A DNA stretch of 64,000 nt from Sandaracinaceae bacterium (GTDB taxonomy: Bacteria; Myxococcota_A; Polyangia; Polyangiales; Sandaracinaceae): assembly GCA_019694315.1 (NCBI GenBank), contig JAIBCE010000001.1, positions 120,691 through 184,690 on the forward strand. Direction: 5' to 3'. Each line of letters starts with the position of its first letter. Position 1 is the stretch's first letter. The position numbers were made by a program, and so were the translations under genes. This document shows, in pieces, positions 39,056 to 47,590 of this stretch. The notes under the pieces were generated by a model, which was not told where the DNA came from, did no database searches, and saw only the letters and a list, made by a program, of their open reading frames with translations.

Positions 39056-39733
39056 TCACTGCGGCTTCTGGCTGCTCTTGCGCGCCTCCTCGAGGGCGCG
39101 GCGCACCGTCTCACGCACGGCAGCCTCGTCGATCTCGACGGGCTCGCTCGCCTTGGCGGAGGGGCGCACCTCGTCGCGCGCCGGCGCGCGCTTGGTCGCG
39201 GTCGCGCGTGCGATCTCGCGGCGCCGGCGACGCGCGAGCCAGAGGCCCGGCAGCTTCCAGATCTCGGCCCCATCGAGCCTCCCGATCGGTAGGAGGTTGA
39301 ACATCGCGATGCCGAGGTTCGCGTAGGTCCACGCGTAGAGCAGATCCCACACGAACGCCGGCGGCGGCGGCGCGCCGCTCGCGACGCGCGTCGTGAGCAG
39401 GAGCTCCACCGGGTACGCGAGCACGAGGAGGATCGCCTGCGCGAGCACCCCCCCCGAGGCCACGATCGAGCGCTGCCACGGCGTGACCTCGCCCACGTAC
39501 GCGCAGTGCCCGCCGAAGCCGTGGAGCATCACCTCCATCACGTGCAGGCGCTGTCGCCGCGCGAGGTACGCGTGACCGAGCTCGTGCAGGAGCACCACGA
39601 AGAGCGCACCGATCCACGCGCCTGGCGCGAAGCGGAGGCCGCTCCACAGCACGCACAGGATGGGCAGCGTCCAGTGCGCACGGATCGGGATCCCGCGAAA
39701 CGAGGCGATCTGCACATAGCCAGACTGGAACAT
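39056..39733 (-). CDS. M50 site-2-type membrane metalloprotease
   Basis: A 225-residue inner-membrane protease. His-Glu-Leu-Gly-His at 50-54 supplies two zinc ligands and the catalytic Glu; Asn-Leu-Leu-Pro-Ile-Gly-Arg-Leu-Asp-Gly at 146-155 provides the third ligand Asp154. About four membrane helices are visible, and the last 60 residues are a charged, probably cytoplasmic, tail. No PDZ or CBS domain is present, so it is a minimal member. It faces the divergent PP2C-cNMP gene across 79 bases. Substrates could be anti-sigma or other membrane-bound regulators. The start is uncertain; an ATG four codons earlier exists. Confidence 0.85.
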   Translation of the reverse strand: MFQSGYVQIASFRGIPIRAHWTLPILCVLWSGLRFAPGAWIGALFVVLLHELGHAYLARRQRLHVMEVMLHGFGGHCAYVGEVTPWQRSIVASGGVLAQAILLVLAYPVELLLTTRVASGAPPPPAFVWDLLYAWTYANLGIAMFNLLPIGRLDGAEIWKLPGLWLARRRRREIARATATKRAPARDEVRPSAKASEPVEIDEAAVRETVRRALEEARKSSQKPQ

Positions 39734-39812
39734 GCGAGGACACACATTCTACGCGGCGCCCGCGCGCGTGGGTCGCGACAGGAGCGGCCGTCTTGGGGCA
39801 TCCTCGTCGGCC

Positions 39813-41126
39813 ATGCGGATCCAGTCTTTCGGGCTCACCGACGTCGGCCAGGAGCGGAAGCTGAACGAGGACTACTTCCTCGTGGACCCCGAGCTCGGCC
39901 TCTACGTCGTCTGCGACGGAATGGGCGGCCACGCCGCCGGCGAGATCGCGTCGAGCACCGCCGCCACCTCCATCCACGAGCACCTGCTCGCGCGCGCGGT
40001 CGATCTCGTGTCGATCGACGAGGGCGGCTCCTCGGAGCGCATCGAGTCGGTCATGCGCGAGGCGCTCGAGCTCGCCTCCGCGAAGATCTACAAGATGGGC
40101 CTCTCGGAGCAGGGCAAGAAGGGCATGGGCACCACGTGCTGCGCCCTCCTCGTCCGCGGCGAGAAGGGGATCATGGCCCACGTCGGCGACTCGCGGCTCT
40201 ACATGCTGCGCGGCGGCCGCATCCACCAGCTCTCCGAGGATCACACCTTCCTCCAGGAGGCCGTGCGCCACGGCATCATGACGGCCGAGCAGGCCAAGCA
40301 GAGCACGCACAAGAACATCATCACGCGCGCCGTCGGTCCGCTCGAGAAGGTGCTCGTCGACACGCTCGTCTTCGACGTGCTCGACGGCGACACGTTCCTC
40401 CTCTGCTCCGACGGCCTGCACGGCTACATCGAGGACGCCAACGAGCTCACGCCGATCCTCGCGGTGCCTCGCCTCGACGCGGTGCCCGCGCAGCTCGTCG
40501 AGCTCGCCAACGGGCGCGGCGGCGCCGACAACATCACGGCCGTGACGATCCGCGTCGAGGCCGACTCGAGCTCGCAGGAGGAGCGCAACGAGCAGGTCGA
40601 GCGCGCCACGCTCGTGAACGCGGGCCTCGAGACGATGCGCCACATCCAGCTCTTCGAGGAGCTGTCGATGGCGGAGCTCCTGCGCGTCTCGAACGTGTGC
40701 CGCTCGCAGGAATTCGCGCCCGATCAGGTGATCCTCCAGGAGGGCGAGGCGAGCGAGGCGCTCTTCCTGATCGTGAGCGGTCAGGTCGTCGTGGAGCGCA
40801 ACGAGCACCCGGTGGCCATCCTCGGCTCGGGCTCGCACTTCGGCGAGATGGCGTTGCTCTCGCAGCGGCCGCGCTCGGCCACGGTCAAGGCGCGCACGCC
40901 CACGCAGGTGCTCGTGCTCGAGCGCCCGCTCTTCTTCGCGATGCTCCAGCAAGACTCGGTGCTCGCCACGAAGTTCCTCTGGCGTCTCGCGCAGTCGCTC
41001 TCGCTCCGCCTCGACGACTTCTACGATCTCCAGGAGGCGGGCAAGGACACGGTCAAGACTACGCTCCGCTTCGGTCTCTATCCGTCGCCCTTCAACCACG
41101 GCGGCAACACGCTCTCCGGGCTCTGA
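39813..41126 (+). CDS. PP2C phosphatase fused to cyclic-nucleotide-binding domain
   Basis: A 437-residue cytosolic protein. The PP2C part (about 1-245) has Glu-Asp at 19-20, Asp-Gly-Met-Gly-Gly-His at 35-40, Gly-Asp-Ser-Arg near 128 and Gly-Ala-Asp-Asn near 235, so both metal sites are complete. A linker leads to a CRP-like cNMP domain (about 290-410) with Gly-Glu-x-Ser-Glu-Ala-Leu-Phe-Leu-Ile and His-Phe-Gly-Glu-Met-Ala-Leu-Leu-Ser, plus an Arg-Ser-Ala phosphate-binding loop. It should dephosphorylate Ser/Thr kinase targets under control of a cyclic nucleotide. Kinase genes lie on both sides at some distance. The start follows the divergent M50 gene. Confidence 0.9.
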   Translation: MRIQSFGLTDVGQERKLNEDYFLVDPELGLYVVCDGMGGHAAGEIASSTAATSIHEHLLARAVDLVSIDEGGSSERIESVMREALELASAKIYKMGLSEQGKKGMGTTCCALLVRGEKGIMAHVGDSRLYMLRGGRIHQLSEDHTFLQEAVRHGIMTAEQAKQSTHKNIITRAVGPLEKVLVDTLVFDVLDGDTFLLCSDGLHGYIEDANELTPILAVPRLDAVPAQLVELANGRGGADNITAVTIRVEADSSSQEERNEQVERATLVNAGLETMRHIQLFEELSMAELLRVSNVCRSQEFAPDQVILQEGEASEALFLIVSGQVVVERNEHPVAILGSGSHFGEMALLSQRPRSATVKARTPTQVLVLERPLFFAMLQQDSVLATKFLWRLAQSLSLRLDDFYDLQEAGKDTVKTTLRFGLYPSPFNHGGNTLSGL

Positions 41127-41169
41127 CGCAGCGCGCTCGTCGCCACGCGACACGCTCGGAACGGACGTC

Positions 41170-41982
41170 ATGCGGCTCTGCTCGATCGTGATCCACCCGA
41201 TCAAGAGCTGCGGCGCGATCGCGCTCGAGCGCGCGCGTGTGGAGCGACGAGGCCTCGCGCACGATCGACGCTTCCTGATCGTCGATCCGGCGGGCCGCTT
41301 CGTCACGCAGCGCGAGGAGCCTCGCCTCTCGCGCGTGCGCGTGGCCATCGATGGTCCCGCCATGGAGGTGGAGGCGCCCGAGGTCGGCCGCGTCGAGACA
41401 CCGCTCGATCCCGAGCAGGGCGAGCTCGTCGGCGCGCACCGCGTGACGGTGTGGCGGAGCACGCTCGAGGTGCCCGAGGTGCCCCGGCTCTCGTCGTTCT
41501 TCACGCACGTGCTCGGGCGGCCGGTGCGCTGCGTGGCGATGACACGCGCCGCGCACCGCGCGATCAGCGAGCGGCACGCGAGGCCCGGCGACGAGGTGAG
41601 CTTCGCCGACGGCTATCCGCTCCTCGTGGCGAGCGAGAGCTCGCTCCGCGATCTCGAGGCGCGCGCAGGGGTGCCGCTCGGCATGGCGCGCTTCCGACCC
41701 AACGTGGTGATCGAGGGCGCGCCGGCGTGGGACGAGGATCGGTGGACGCACGTGCGCATCGGCGCCGTGCGCTTCCGCGCCCCCAAGCCCTGCGCGCGCT
41801 GCGTGATGACGACGATCGACCCCGAGACGGGCGCGATGGGCAAGGAGCCGCTCAAGACCCTCGCCACCTTCCGCAAGGTCGACGGAGAGGTGATGTTCGG
41901 CGTGAACCTCATCCCCGAGCTCGAGGACGATGGCGAAGCCCAGCTCACGGTCGGCGACCCGGTCGTGCCCGAGCACGCGTAG
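41170..41982 (+). CDS. MOSC-domain protein, YcbX-like
   Basis: A 270-residue protein with the N-terminal MOSC_N beta barrel (1-90) and a MOSC domain after it. Pro-Lys-Pro-Cys-Ala-Arg-Cys at 205-211 contains the conserved cysteine that binds the molybdenum cofactor, followed by Thr-Thr-Ile-Asp-Pro-Glu-Thr-Gly. YcbX-type enzymes reduce N-hydroxylated compounds with electrons from a ferredoxin or a fused domain. The C-terminal 2Fe-2S ferredoxin domain of E. coli YcbX is missing, as in many homologues, so an external donor is needed. It lies 43 bases after the PP2C-cNMP gene. Confidence 0.85.
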   Translation: MRLCSIVIHPIKSCGAIALERARVERRGLAHDRRFLIVDPAGRFVTQREEPRLSRVRVAIDGPAMEVEAPEVGRVETPLDPEQGELVGAHRVTVWRSTLEVPEVPRLSSFFTHVLGRPVRCVAMTRAAHRAISERHARPGDEVSFADGYPLLVASESSLRDLEARAGVPLGMARFRPNVVIEGAPAWDEDRWTHVRIGAVRFRAPKPCARCVMTTIDPETGAMGKEPLKTLATFRKVDGEVMFGVNLIPELEDDGEAQLTVGDPVVPEHA

Positions 41983-42035
41983 CGTCTACGCGTGACTTGC
42001 CAGCGCGCGGCGGGCGCCACATAGCCCAGCCCTCG

Positions 42036-43544
42036 ATGTCTCGACCCCGCGAAGCGCTGCGTGAAGAGGTCCGTGCTCGCGTGCGCGACGAGGTCGGCAC
42101 GTCGTTCGGCGAAGGCCCCGAGCGCGTCGCGCTCGTCTACCCGAGCCCTTACCGCACGGGCATGAGCTCGCTCGGCTTCCTCCAGATCCACCGCCTGATC
42201 CGCGCGAGCGGACGCGTCGCGGAGCGCGCGTTCCTGCCCGACGAGCCGGAGGCCTACCGTCGCTCGCGCACGCCGCTCTTCACCTACGAGAGCGAGCGCC
42301 CGGTGGGCGACTTCCCGATCGTCGCGCTCTCGGTCGCCTTCGAGCTCGAGCTCGCGGGCGTGGTCGAGGTGCTCGAGCTCGCGGGCATCCCGCCGCTCGC
42401 GGCCGAGCGCACGCACCACCACCCGCTCGTGGTCATGGGCGGGCCGCTCACGTTCTCGAACCCGCTTCCGCTCGCGCCGTACGCCGACGTGGTGCTCATG
42501 GGCGAGTGCGATCAGAGCATCCAGGTCTGCCTCGATCAGGCGTTCGGCGCGTTCCAGCGCGGCCGCGCAGGCACCAAGGAGCGCGCGCTCCGTGCGATCG
42601 CCGACGCGCTGCCGAGCGCGTTCGTGCCCACCCTCCACGGCGACGAGCTGCCCCCGATCGCGCAGGCCGACGTGGACGAGCTGCCCGCGTTCGCGGCGAT
42701 CCGCACGCCGCACACCGAGCTCCGCGACATGTTCCTGCTCGAGGCCGAGCGAGGGTGCTCCCGGTCCTGCAGCTACTGCGTGATGCGCCGCTCCACCAAC
42801 GGAGGCATGCGCCTCGTGCCCATGGAGAAGATCCTCGGCCTCGTGCCCGACGACGCCAAGCGCGTGGGCCTCGTCGGCGCTGCGGTGAGCGATCACCCGA
42901 AGATCGCCGACATCGTCGAGACGCTCGCGGACCGCGGCCTCGAGGTGGGGCTGAGCTCGCTCCGCCCCGATCGGCTGAACGATCGCTTCGTGGGCGCGCT
43001 CAAGAAGGCGGGCTACCGCACGCTCACCACCGCGAGCGACGGCGCGAGCCAGCGCCTTCGCGACCAGGTGCAGCGCAAGGCGCAGGAGAAGCACCTCCAC
43101 CGCGCGGCGGAGCTCACGCGCACGCACGGCCTCGACCGACTCAAGCTCTACATGATGGTGGGCCTCCCCACGGAGGAGGACGCCGACGTGGACGAGCTCG
43201 TGGGCTTCGCGACGGAGCTCTCACGAATTGCCCCACTTTCTTTGGGAATTGCGCCCTTCGTGAGCAAGCGGAACACGCCGATGGACGGCCTTCCGTTCGC
43301 GGGGATCAAGGTCGTGGAGCGACGACTCGAGCGCCTGCGCGAGGGTCTCAAGGGTCGCGTCGACGTGCGCGCCACGAGCGCGCGCTGGGCCTGGGTCGAG
43401 CACGCGCTCGCGCAGGGTGGGCGCCACGAAGGACGCGCGGTGATGGACGCCGTGCACGCGGGCGGCAGCTTCGGCGCATGGAAGAAGGCGCTCGAGGCCC
43501 TGCCCGACAAGCGCCCCCGCCGCGCGCTGTCGGTCGTGAGCTGA
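42036..43544 (+). CDS. Radical SAM protein with B12-like N-terminal domain
   Basis: A 502-residue protein. Residues 30-170 resemble the B12-binding or UPF0313/YgiQ N-terminal region, with Val-Val-Met-Gly-Gly-Pro. The radical SAM cluster motif Cys241-Ser-Arg-Ser-Cys245-Ser-Tyr-Cys248 is intact. Downstream strands contain Leu-Ser-Ser-Leu-Arg-Pro-Asp and Met-Met-Val-Gly-Leu-Pro-Thr-Glu. The substrate is unknown; related proteins are uncharacterised. Part of the gene (43221-43260) is less GC-rich than its surroundings but stays in frame. A strong hairpin follows nine bases after the stop. Confidence 0.85.
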   Translation: MSRPREALREEVRARVRDEVGTSFGEGPERVALVYPSPYRTGMSSLGFLQIHRLIRASGRVAERAFLPDEPEAYRRSRTPLFTYESERPVGDFPIVALSVAFELELAGVVEVLELAGIPPLAAERTHHHPLVVMGGPLTFSNPLPLAPYADVVLMGECDQSIQVCLDQAFGAFQRGRAGTKERALRAIADALPSAFVPTLHGDELPPIAQADVDELPAFAAIRTPHTELRDMFLLEAERGCSRSCSYCVMRRSTNGGMRLVPMEKILGLVPDDAKRVGLVGAAVSDHPKIADIVETLADRGLEVGLSSLRPDRLNDRFVGALKKAGYRTLTTASDGASQRLRDQVQRKAQEKHLHRAAELTRTHGLDRLKLYMMVGLPTEEDADVDELVGFATELSRIAPLSLGIAPFVSKRNTPMDGLPFAGIKVVERRLERLREGLKGRVDVRATSARWAWVEHALAQGGRHEGRAVMDAVHAGGSFGAWKKALEALPDKRPRRALSVVS

Positions 43545-43552
43545 GTTGGCTC

Positions 43553-43648
43553 GAGGGTCCATGCGGACCCTCCCCCGCGAGGCGGGGCCCCCACCCGCTC
43601 CATTCGCTGACGCGAATGCTCCCGCGCGGGGCCCCAGCCCCCGCTTGC
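43553..43648 (+). repeat. Structured intergenic repeat type 1, copy 2
   Basis: Starts nine bases after the radical SAM stop with a hairpin of arms GAGGGTCC/GGACCCTC, followed by a C-run. The core at 43584-43648 begins GGGGCCCCC, has a central stem CATTCG/CGAATG, and ends CGCGGGGCCCCAGCCCCC then GCTTGC. The arms differ from copy 1 (25321-25430), yet pairing is kept in both stems. Confidence 0.65.
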
Positions 43649-43695
43649 GCGCCTCGCGCTGCGCTCGGCGGGATCTCGGTTCTTTCTCGGTCCCT

Positions 43696-43760
43696 GAGCT
43701 TCTGCGCGCGATTCGGCGCGCGCTAGGCGCCCCGAATCGATCGTGTCTCGGTCTCCGAGT
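43696..43760. repeat. Intergenic repeat type 2, short copy
   Basis: Shares both ends with 58204-58363: TGAGCTTCTGCGCGC at the start, AGGCGCCCCGAATCGAT then CTCGGTCTCCGAG at the end. It lacks the central block of about 90 bases found in the other copy. Inner pairs include GATTCGG/CCGAATC and CTCGG/CCGAG. It precedes the stop of the minus-strand GT41 fusion gene. Confidence 0.6.
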
Positions 43761-43778
43761 GAGCCCCGCCACCGATCG

Positions 43779-46700
43779 TCAGCGGCGCTGGACGCGACGC
43801 ACGAGGGAGAGGCGGCGCTCCGTGGCCTCGTCGGCGAAGCCGAGCTTCACGATCGCCTCGAGCGCGTGCAGGGTCTTGGGCTCGGTGGCCACGAAGTAGC
43901 TCGAGAACGCGCGGAGCTGCTCGCGCGCCTCGAGCGCGGACGCGAGGAGATAGGGGCCGAGGCGGTCCTCGGGATCGATCGTGTCGAAGCGCGCGCTCGG
44001 CGGGAGGAACGGCTCGGCGAGCGAGGCCTGGTTGCGCTCGAGGAGTACGATCGCGGTCTCGAGCAGCTCCACCGCGAAGGCGCGTCGCCCATCCATGGCG
44101 GCCAGGCGCGCCGCCGTGAGGAGGCGCCCCACGTCGGGGGGCGCGCCGCCCCCGGCGATCGAGGCCACCGCGAGCTCGACCGCATACGAGAGCACCGTCG
44201 TGCGCACGCGCGGTGAGAGGCGCGGATCGATCGCGAGGCCCCAGAGCTCGATCGCGAGCCGGTGCTGTGCCTGGCCCTCGTCGCGCGCGCCGAAGCTCCG
44301 CTGATCGCCGAGCCGCGCGACATGCGGCATCGTCAGCACCTCGCTCCACACGCGGGTCTCGGGGATCTCGTCGTCGCTCGCGACACCGCGCGAGAGGAGC
44401 CCTCGCGACTCGAGCGCCTCGACGCGTGCGGGCGTCGCCGCGAACACGTTGAGGAGGAACGGATCGGCCGCGGCTGCGCCGCCGAGAGGCGCGAGCACGC
44501 CCAGTCCAGGCACGAGCCGAAAGAGCGCGTGACCGCTCGCCTCGAGCCACGCGAGCAGGCCCTCGTTCACCACGCCGGCGTGGTGGTGTTCGAGCATGAG
44601 CAGCGGCGCGTCGCGGGAGAGGAGCGCGCGGGCGCCCTCCAACGCGGGGATCTCGTGGCCCTCCACGTCGAGCTTCACGAAGCGCACGTCCGTGAGGGAT
44701 GCGCGCGACACCAGCGCGTCGATCGAGACGAGCGGCACGCGCTCCGTCCCCGGCGCCTCACCGCTCGCGAGGCTCGAGAGCTCGCTCGAGGCGCCGGTCG
44801 CGAGCCACGCCTCTCCCTCGTGATCGCCCACCGCGGCCTGCTCCACCGCGAGGCACGCGAGCCCGTTGGCCTCGGCGCTCGCGCGCACGCGCGCGGCCAC
44901 GATCCTCGCAGGCTCCACCGCGATCACCCGCCCGCGTGGGCCCACGGCGCGCGCCATCGCGAGCGCGTACACACCGTGGTTCGCCCCCACGTCGAGCGCG
45001 TGCTCACCGGGCGCGAGCAGGCGCCGCACGAAGGGCAGCTCGGCCTCGAACCAGTCGCGCTGCTCCTCGAGCACGTAGGCCGTCATCTGCGAGAGCGCGC
45101 GCGGCGTGGCCATGCGCGTGCCGTCGCGGAGCGTGCGCCACGAGGCCTCGCGATCGGGGAGCGCCACCTCGTGGGGGGCCTCGGTCGCGGGCGCGCGCGC
45201 GAGGGCCGCCGTGAACGCCTCACGCACGCAGGCCTCGAACGCGTGCGCCACCGCGCGCGCGTCCATGAGCGCCGCAGAGCGCGATCGCAGCTCGCTCCGG
45301 AGCGACGCGAGCCGCTCGCGATCCCCCGCCAGCGACACGGCGAGGCGCACGAGCTCGTCGGCGTCCTTGGCCACGAGGTCCCCGAGGCCCACGCGAGAGA
45401 GCAAGCTCGCGCCCACGCGCGAGGCGTGCGTCGCGCCGGCCCACGACACCACCGGAACGCCCATGAAGAGCGCGTCACAGGTCGTCGTGGTGCCGTGGTA
45501 CGGGAACGTGTCGAGCGCGACGTCGAGCTCACCGTAGGCCGCGAGGTGCGAGGCGAGATCGGGGGTGGGACCGCGCAGGCTCACGCGCTCGAGCGCGATG
45601 CCGTGCTTGGCGAGGCGCGCGCGCACGAGCTCGCGCGTCCCTTCGTCGGCGAGGGCCGCGTCCTTGAGCACGAGCCGCGCTTCGGGGAGCGCCGCGAGGA
45701 TGCGAGACCACGCCGCGAGCACCGCGTCGCTCGTCTTCTTCGACGCGTTGAACGAGCCGAACGTGAACGGTGCGCCCGCCGCGCTCGGCGGAGGTGAGGG
45801 CTCGGGGGCCGGGCTCGGGGGGCGATACGCGAGGAAGCCACCCTCCATGCGCAGCAGGGGCTCGACGCCTTCTTCGTCGGAGCCAGGCGGATCGGCGATC
45901 ACGTCGGTGAGACGCCCGTCGATCGCCGCGAGGCCGGTCACGTCGGGATAGCCGAGGTAGCTGAGCTGCACGGGCGCGGGGCGCAGCGCGAAGAGCCCGA
46001 GTCGATTGCCCGCCGTGTGCCCGGAGAGATCCACGAGCACGTCGATGTGGCGCGCGCGCACACGCGCGTGGGCCTCGCGATCGGCGAGCGCCGACACATC
46101 CTCCCAGCCATCGGCGAGCGCGCGCAGGCGTGCGGTCACCTCGTCGGGCCGCGCCACGTTCGAGAAGAGCACCACCTCCACGCGATCGCGATCGAGGCCC
46201 TCGAGCAAAGGCTCGAGGAAGAACGCGACCGAGTGTCGCCGGAGATCGGCCGACACGAAGCCCACGCGGAGGCGACGCGTCACGTCGCGATCGACGATCG
46301 CCGCAGGGGCGAGCGCCTCGCGGCGCGCCTGCGCAGCCGCCATCGCACCGAAGCGTCGCGCAGCCGCGAGCGCCTCGGACCTCGGCGTGCTCGCGCTGTA
46401 GTGCAGGTGCACGAGGAGGTTGTCGTGGAGCACGGGATCGTCGGGCGCGAGCGCGACGGCCCGCGAGAGCGAGGCGAGCGCCTCGTCGATCTCACCGCGC
46501 GCCGCGAGCGCGTTGCCGAGGTTCGTGTGCGCGTTGGCGAGCGAGGGCGCGAGCGCGATCGCCTCGCGAAGCAAGGTGATGGCGCGATCGATGCGCCCTC
46601 GACGCAGCACGAGCGCCCCGAGGTTCGAGAGGGCCGCCGCGCGCGAGGCTGCGCTCACGCCCGCGTCCTCGAGCGCGAGCGCCGCCTCGAGCGTGCGGAT

Positions 46701-46808
46701 GGCCTCGTCGAGCTGGTCACGACGCGCGAGCGAGGTCGCGAGGTTGTTCAGGGAGGAGAGATCGTTGGCCCCGTGCCCCCGCTTCGGCTCGTGTCGCCGC
46801 TTCACCAT
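43779..46808 (-). CDS. TPR / GT41 glycosyltransferase / FkbM methyltransferase fusion
   Basis: A 1009-residue cytosolic protein. TPR units (15-130) feed into a GT41 (O-GlcNAc-transferase or SPINDLY-like) domain: Phe-Val-Ser-Ala-Asp-Leu-Arg-Arg-His-Ser at 184-193, Asp-Leu-Ser-Gly-His-Thr at 260-265, Tyr-Leu-Gly-Tyr-Pro-Asp-Val-Thr-Gly at 284-292, and Leu-Asp-Thr-Phe-Pro-Tyr-His-Gly-Thr-Thr-Thr-Thr-Cys at 432-444. From about 590 an FkbM-type methyltransferase follows, Leu-Asp-Val-Gly-Ala-Asn-His-Gly at 605-612 binding SAM. The last 200 residues are helical. It may glycosylate Ser/Thr of proteins and methylate the sugar or another target, but this order is inference. Confidence 0.88.
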   Translation of the reverse strand: MVKRRHEPKRGHGANDLSSLNNLATSLARRDQLDEAIRTLEAALALEDAGVSAASRAAALSNLGALVLRRGRIDRAITLLREAIALAPSLANAHTNLGNALAARGEIDEALASLSRAVALAPDDPVLHDNLLVHLHYSASTPRSEALAAARRFGAMAAAQARREALAPAAIVDRDVTRRLRVGFVSADLRRHSVAFFLEPLLEGLDRDRVEVVLFSNVARPDEVTARLRALADGWEDVSALADREAHARVRARHIDVLVDLSGHTAGNRLGLFALRPAPVQLSYLGYPDVTGLAAIDGRLTDVIADPPGSDEEGVEPLLRMEGGFLAYRPPSPAPEPSPPPSAAGAPFTFGSFNASKKTSDAVLAAWSRILAALPEARLVLKDAALADEGTRELVRARLAKHGIALERVSLRGPTPDLASHLAAYGELDVALDTFPYHGTTTTCDALFMGVPVVSWAGATHASRVGASLLSRVGLGDLVAKDADELVRLAVSLAGDRERLASLRSELRSRSAALMDARAVAHAFEACVREAFTAALARAPATEAPHEVALPDREASWRTLRDGTRMATPRALSQMTAYVLEEQRDWFEAELPFVRRLLAPGEHALDVGANHGVYALAMARAVGPRGRVIAVEPARIVAARVRASAEANGLACLAVEQAAVGDHEGEAWLATGASSELSSLASGEAPGTERVPLVSIDALVSRASLTDVRFVKLDVEGHEIPALEGARALLSRDAPLLMLEHHHAGVVNEGLLAWLEASGHALFRLVPGLGVLAPLGGAAAADPFLLNVFAATPARVEALESRGLLSRGVASDDEIPETRVWSEVLTMPHVARLGDQRSFGARDEGQAQHRLAIELWGLAIDPRLSPRVRTTVLSYAVELAVASIAGGGAPPDVGRLLTAARLAAMDGRRAFAVELLETAIVLLERNQASLAEPFLPPSARFDTIDPEDRLGPYLLASALEAREQLRAFSSYFVATEPKTLHALEAIVKLGFADEATERRLSLVRRVQRR

Positions 46809-46860
46809 GCACGCGAGCGTACGGGCCGACGCCGTGTGACGTCGACCCGTTCACGCATGC

Positions 46861-46925
46861 TGGCTCGCCTGCGTGGCTCGCCTGCGTGGCTCGCCTGCGT
46901 GGCTCGCCTGCGTGGCTCGCACGCG
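46861..46925. repeat. 13-base tandem repeat, five copies
   Basis: Five head-to-tail copies of TGGCTCGCCTGCG; the first four are identical, the fifth differs in two bases. They fill the space between the start of the GT41 fusion gene and the stop of the next minus-strand gene. Perfect identity of four copies implies recent slippage, so the number probably varies between strains. Confidence 0.95.
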
Positions 46926-46938
46926 GATCAGCGCGCGC

Positions 46939-47457
46939 TCACGGACGGTTGCCCGAGAGCTCGGTGACGAAGAGCGTGCCGCGGATGTTCTCGCCCGCGC
47001 GGTAGCTGCCGACCCAGATGTCGTACTGGCCACCCGGCGGACCCTGGAGGTCGATCATCGGGTTGAGGCTGCCGCCCTCGTCGTCGGAGCAGTGCCAGCG
47101 GCCCTGCGCGTCGTTGATGACGAGCGTGGTGTCGCCGGCCGCGCGCACGAAGAAGCGCACCCAGCTCGCCGGTCCCTGGTACTGCACGATCACGTCGGGC
47201 TGCGCCGTCACGAAGCCGCGGCAATTCGGGGCGAGACCGAGCGTGCGCGCGTCCATCGTGCCGCCCGAGACGACGTTGTACTGCGCGGGATCGGGCACGA
47301 AGCCGCCGCGCAGCGTGAACACACCGAAGTTCGCCGACGAGCCACCGATGCGAAGCCCGCTCTGCGCGAGCGTGCGGCCCGAGGGTGTCACCGACACGAG
47401 CGCCGCCGCGAGAAGCGCCACGACCGAAGAGATCACGAACGAGGTTCTCTTGAGCAC
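46939..47457 (-). CDS. Secreted beta-sandwich protein, pre-peptidase-like domain
   Basis: A 172-residue exported protein, signal peptide about 1-32 (hydrophobic segment, Thr-Leu-Ala-Gln). The domain Arg-Phe-Phe-Val-Arg-Ala-Ala-Gly-Asp-Thr-Thr-Leu-Val-Ile, then Trp-His-Cys-Ser-Asp-Asp-Glu-Gly-Gly, then Gly-Gln-Tyr-Asp-Ile-Trp-Val-Gly-Ser-Tyr has the look of bacterial pre-peptidase C-terminal domains. It is shared with residues 250-390 of the protein at 29936-31363. The GTG start at 47457 was chosen because AAGGAGG lies ten to sixteen bases upstream. No catalytic motif is present, so a binding role is likely. Confidence 0.7.
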   Translation of the reverse strand: MLKRTSFVISSVVALLAAALVSVTPSGRTLAQSGLRIGGSSANFGVFTLRGGFVPDPAQYNVVSGGTMDARTLGLAPNCRGFVTAQPDVIVQYQGPASWVRFFVRAAGDTTLVINDAQGRWHCSDDEGGSLNPMIDLQGPPGGQYDIWVGSYRAGENIRGTLFVTELSGNRP

Positions 47458-47590
47458 GAGTCCCCAGCCTCCTTGCCGACGACGTGTCGGCGAGCCAGCG
47501 GGACGAGAGCACGAGCGCATCGATTCAAACGCCGTCGTCGGGTGTCCTGCGATGTCTCACGCGCGTTCACGCACGCGAGCGCGCGCCGGA

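Noticed and set aside
39111..41504. Long minus-strand frame of about 800 codons
   Set aside because: It is antisense to the PP2C-cNMP gene, which has complete motifs, and overlaps the M50 gene in another frame. Composition is dominated by Arg, Glu, His and Leu without domains.
46861..46925. CRISPR array
   Set aside because: The 13-base units are contiguous with no spacers, and there are no cas genes.
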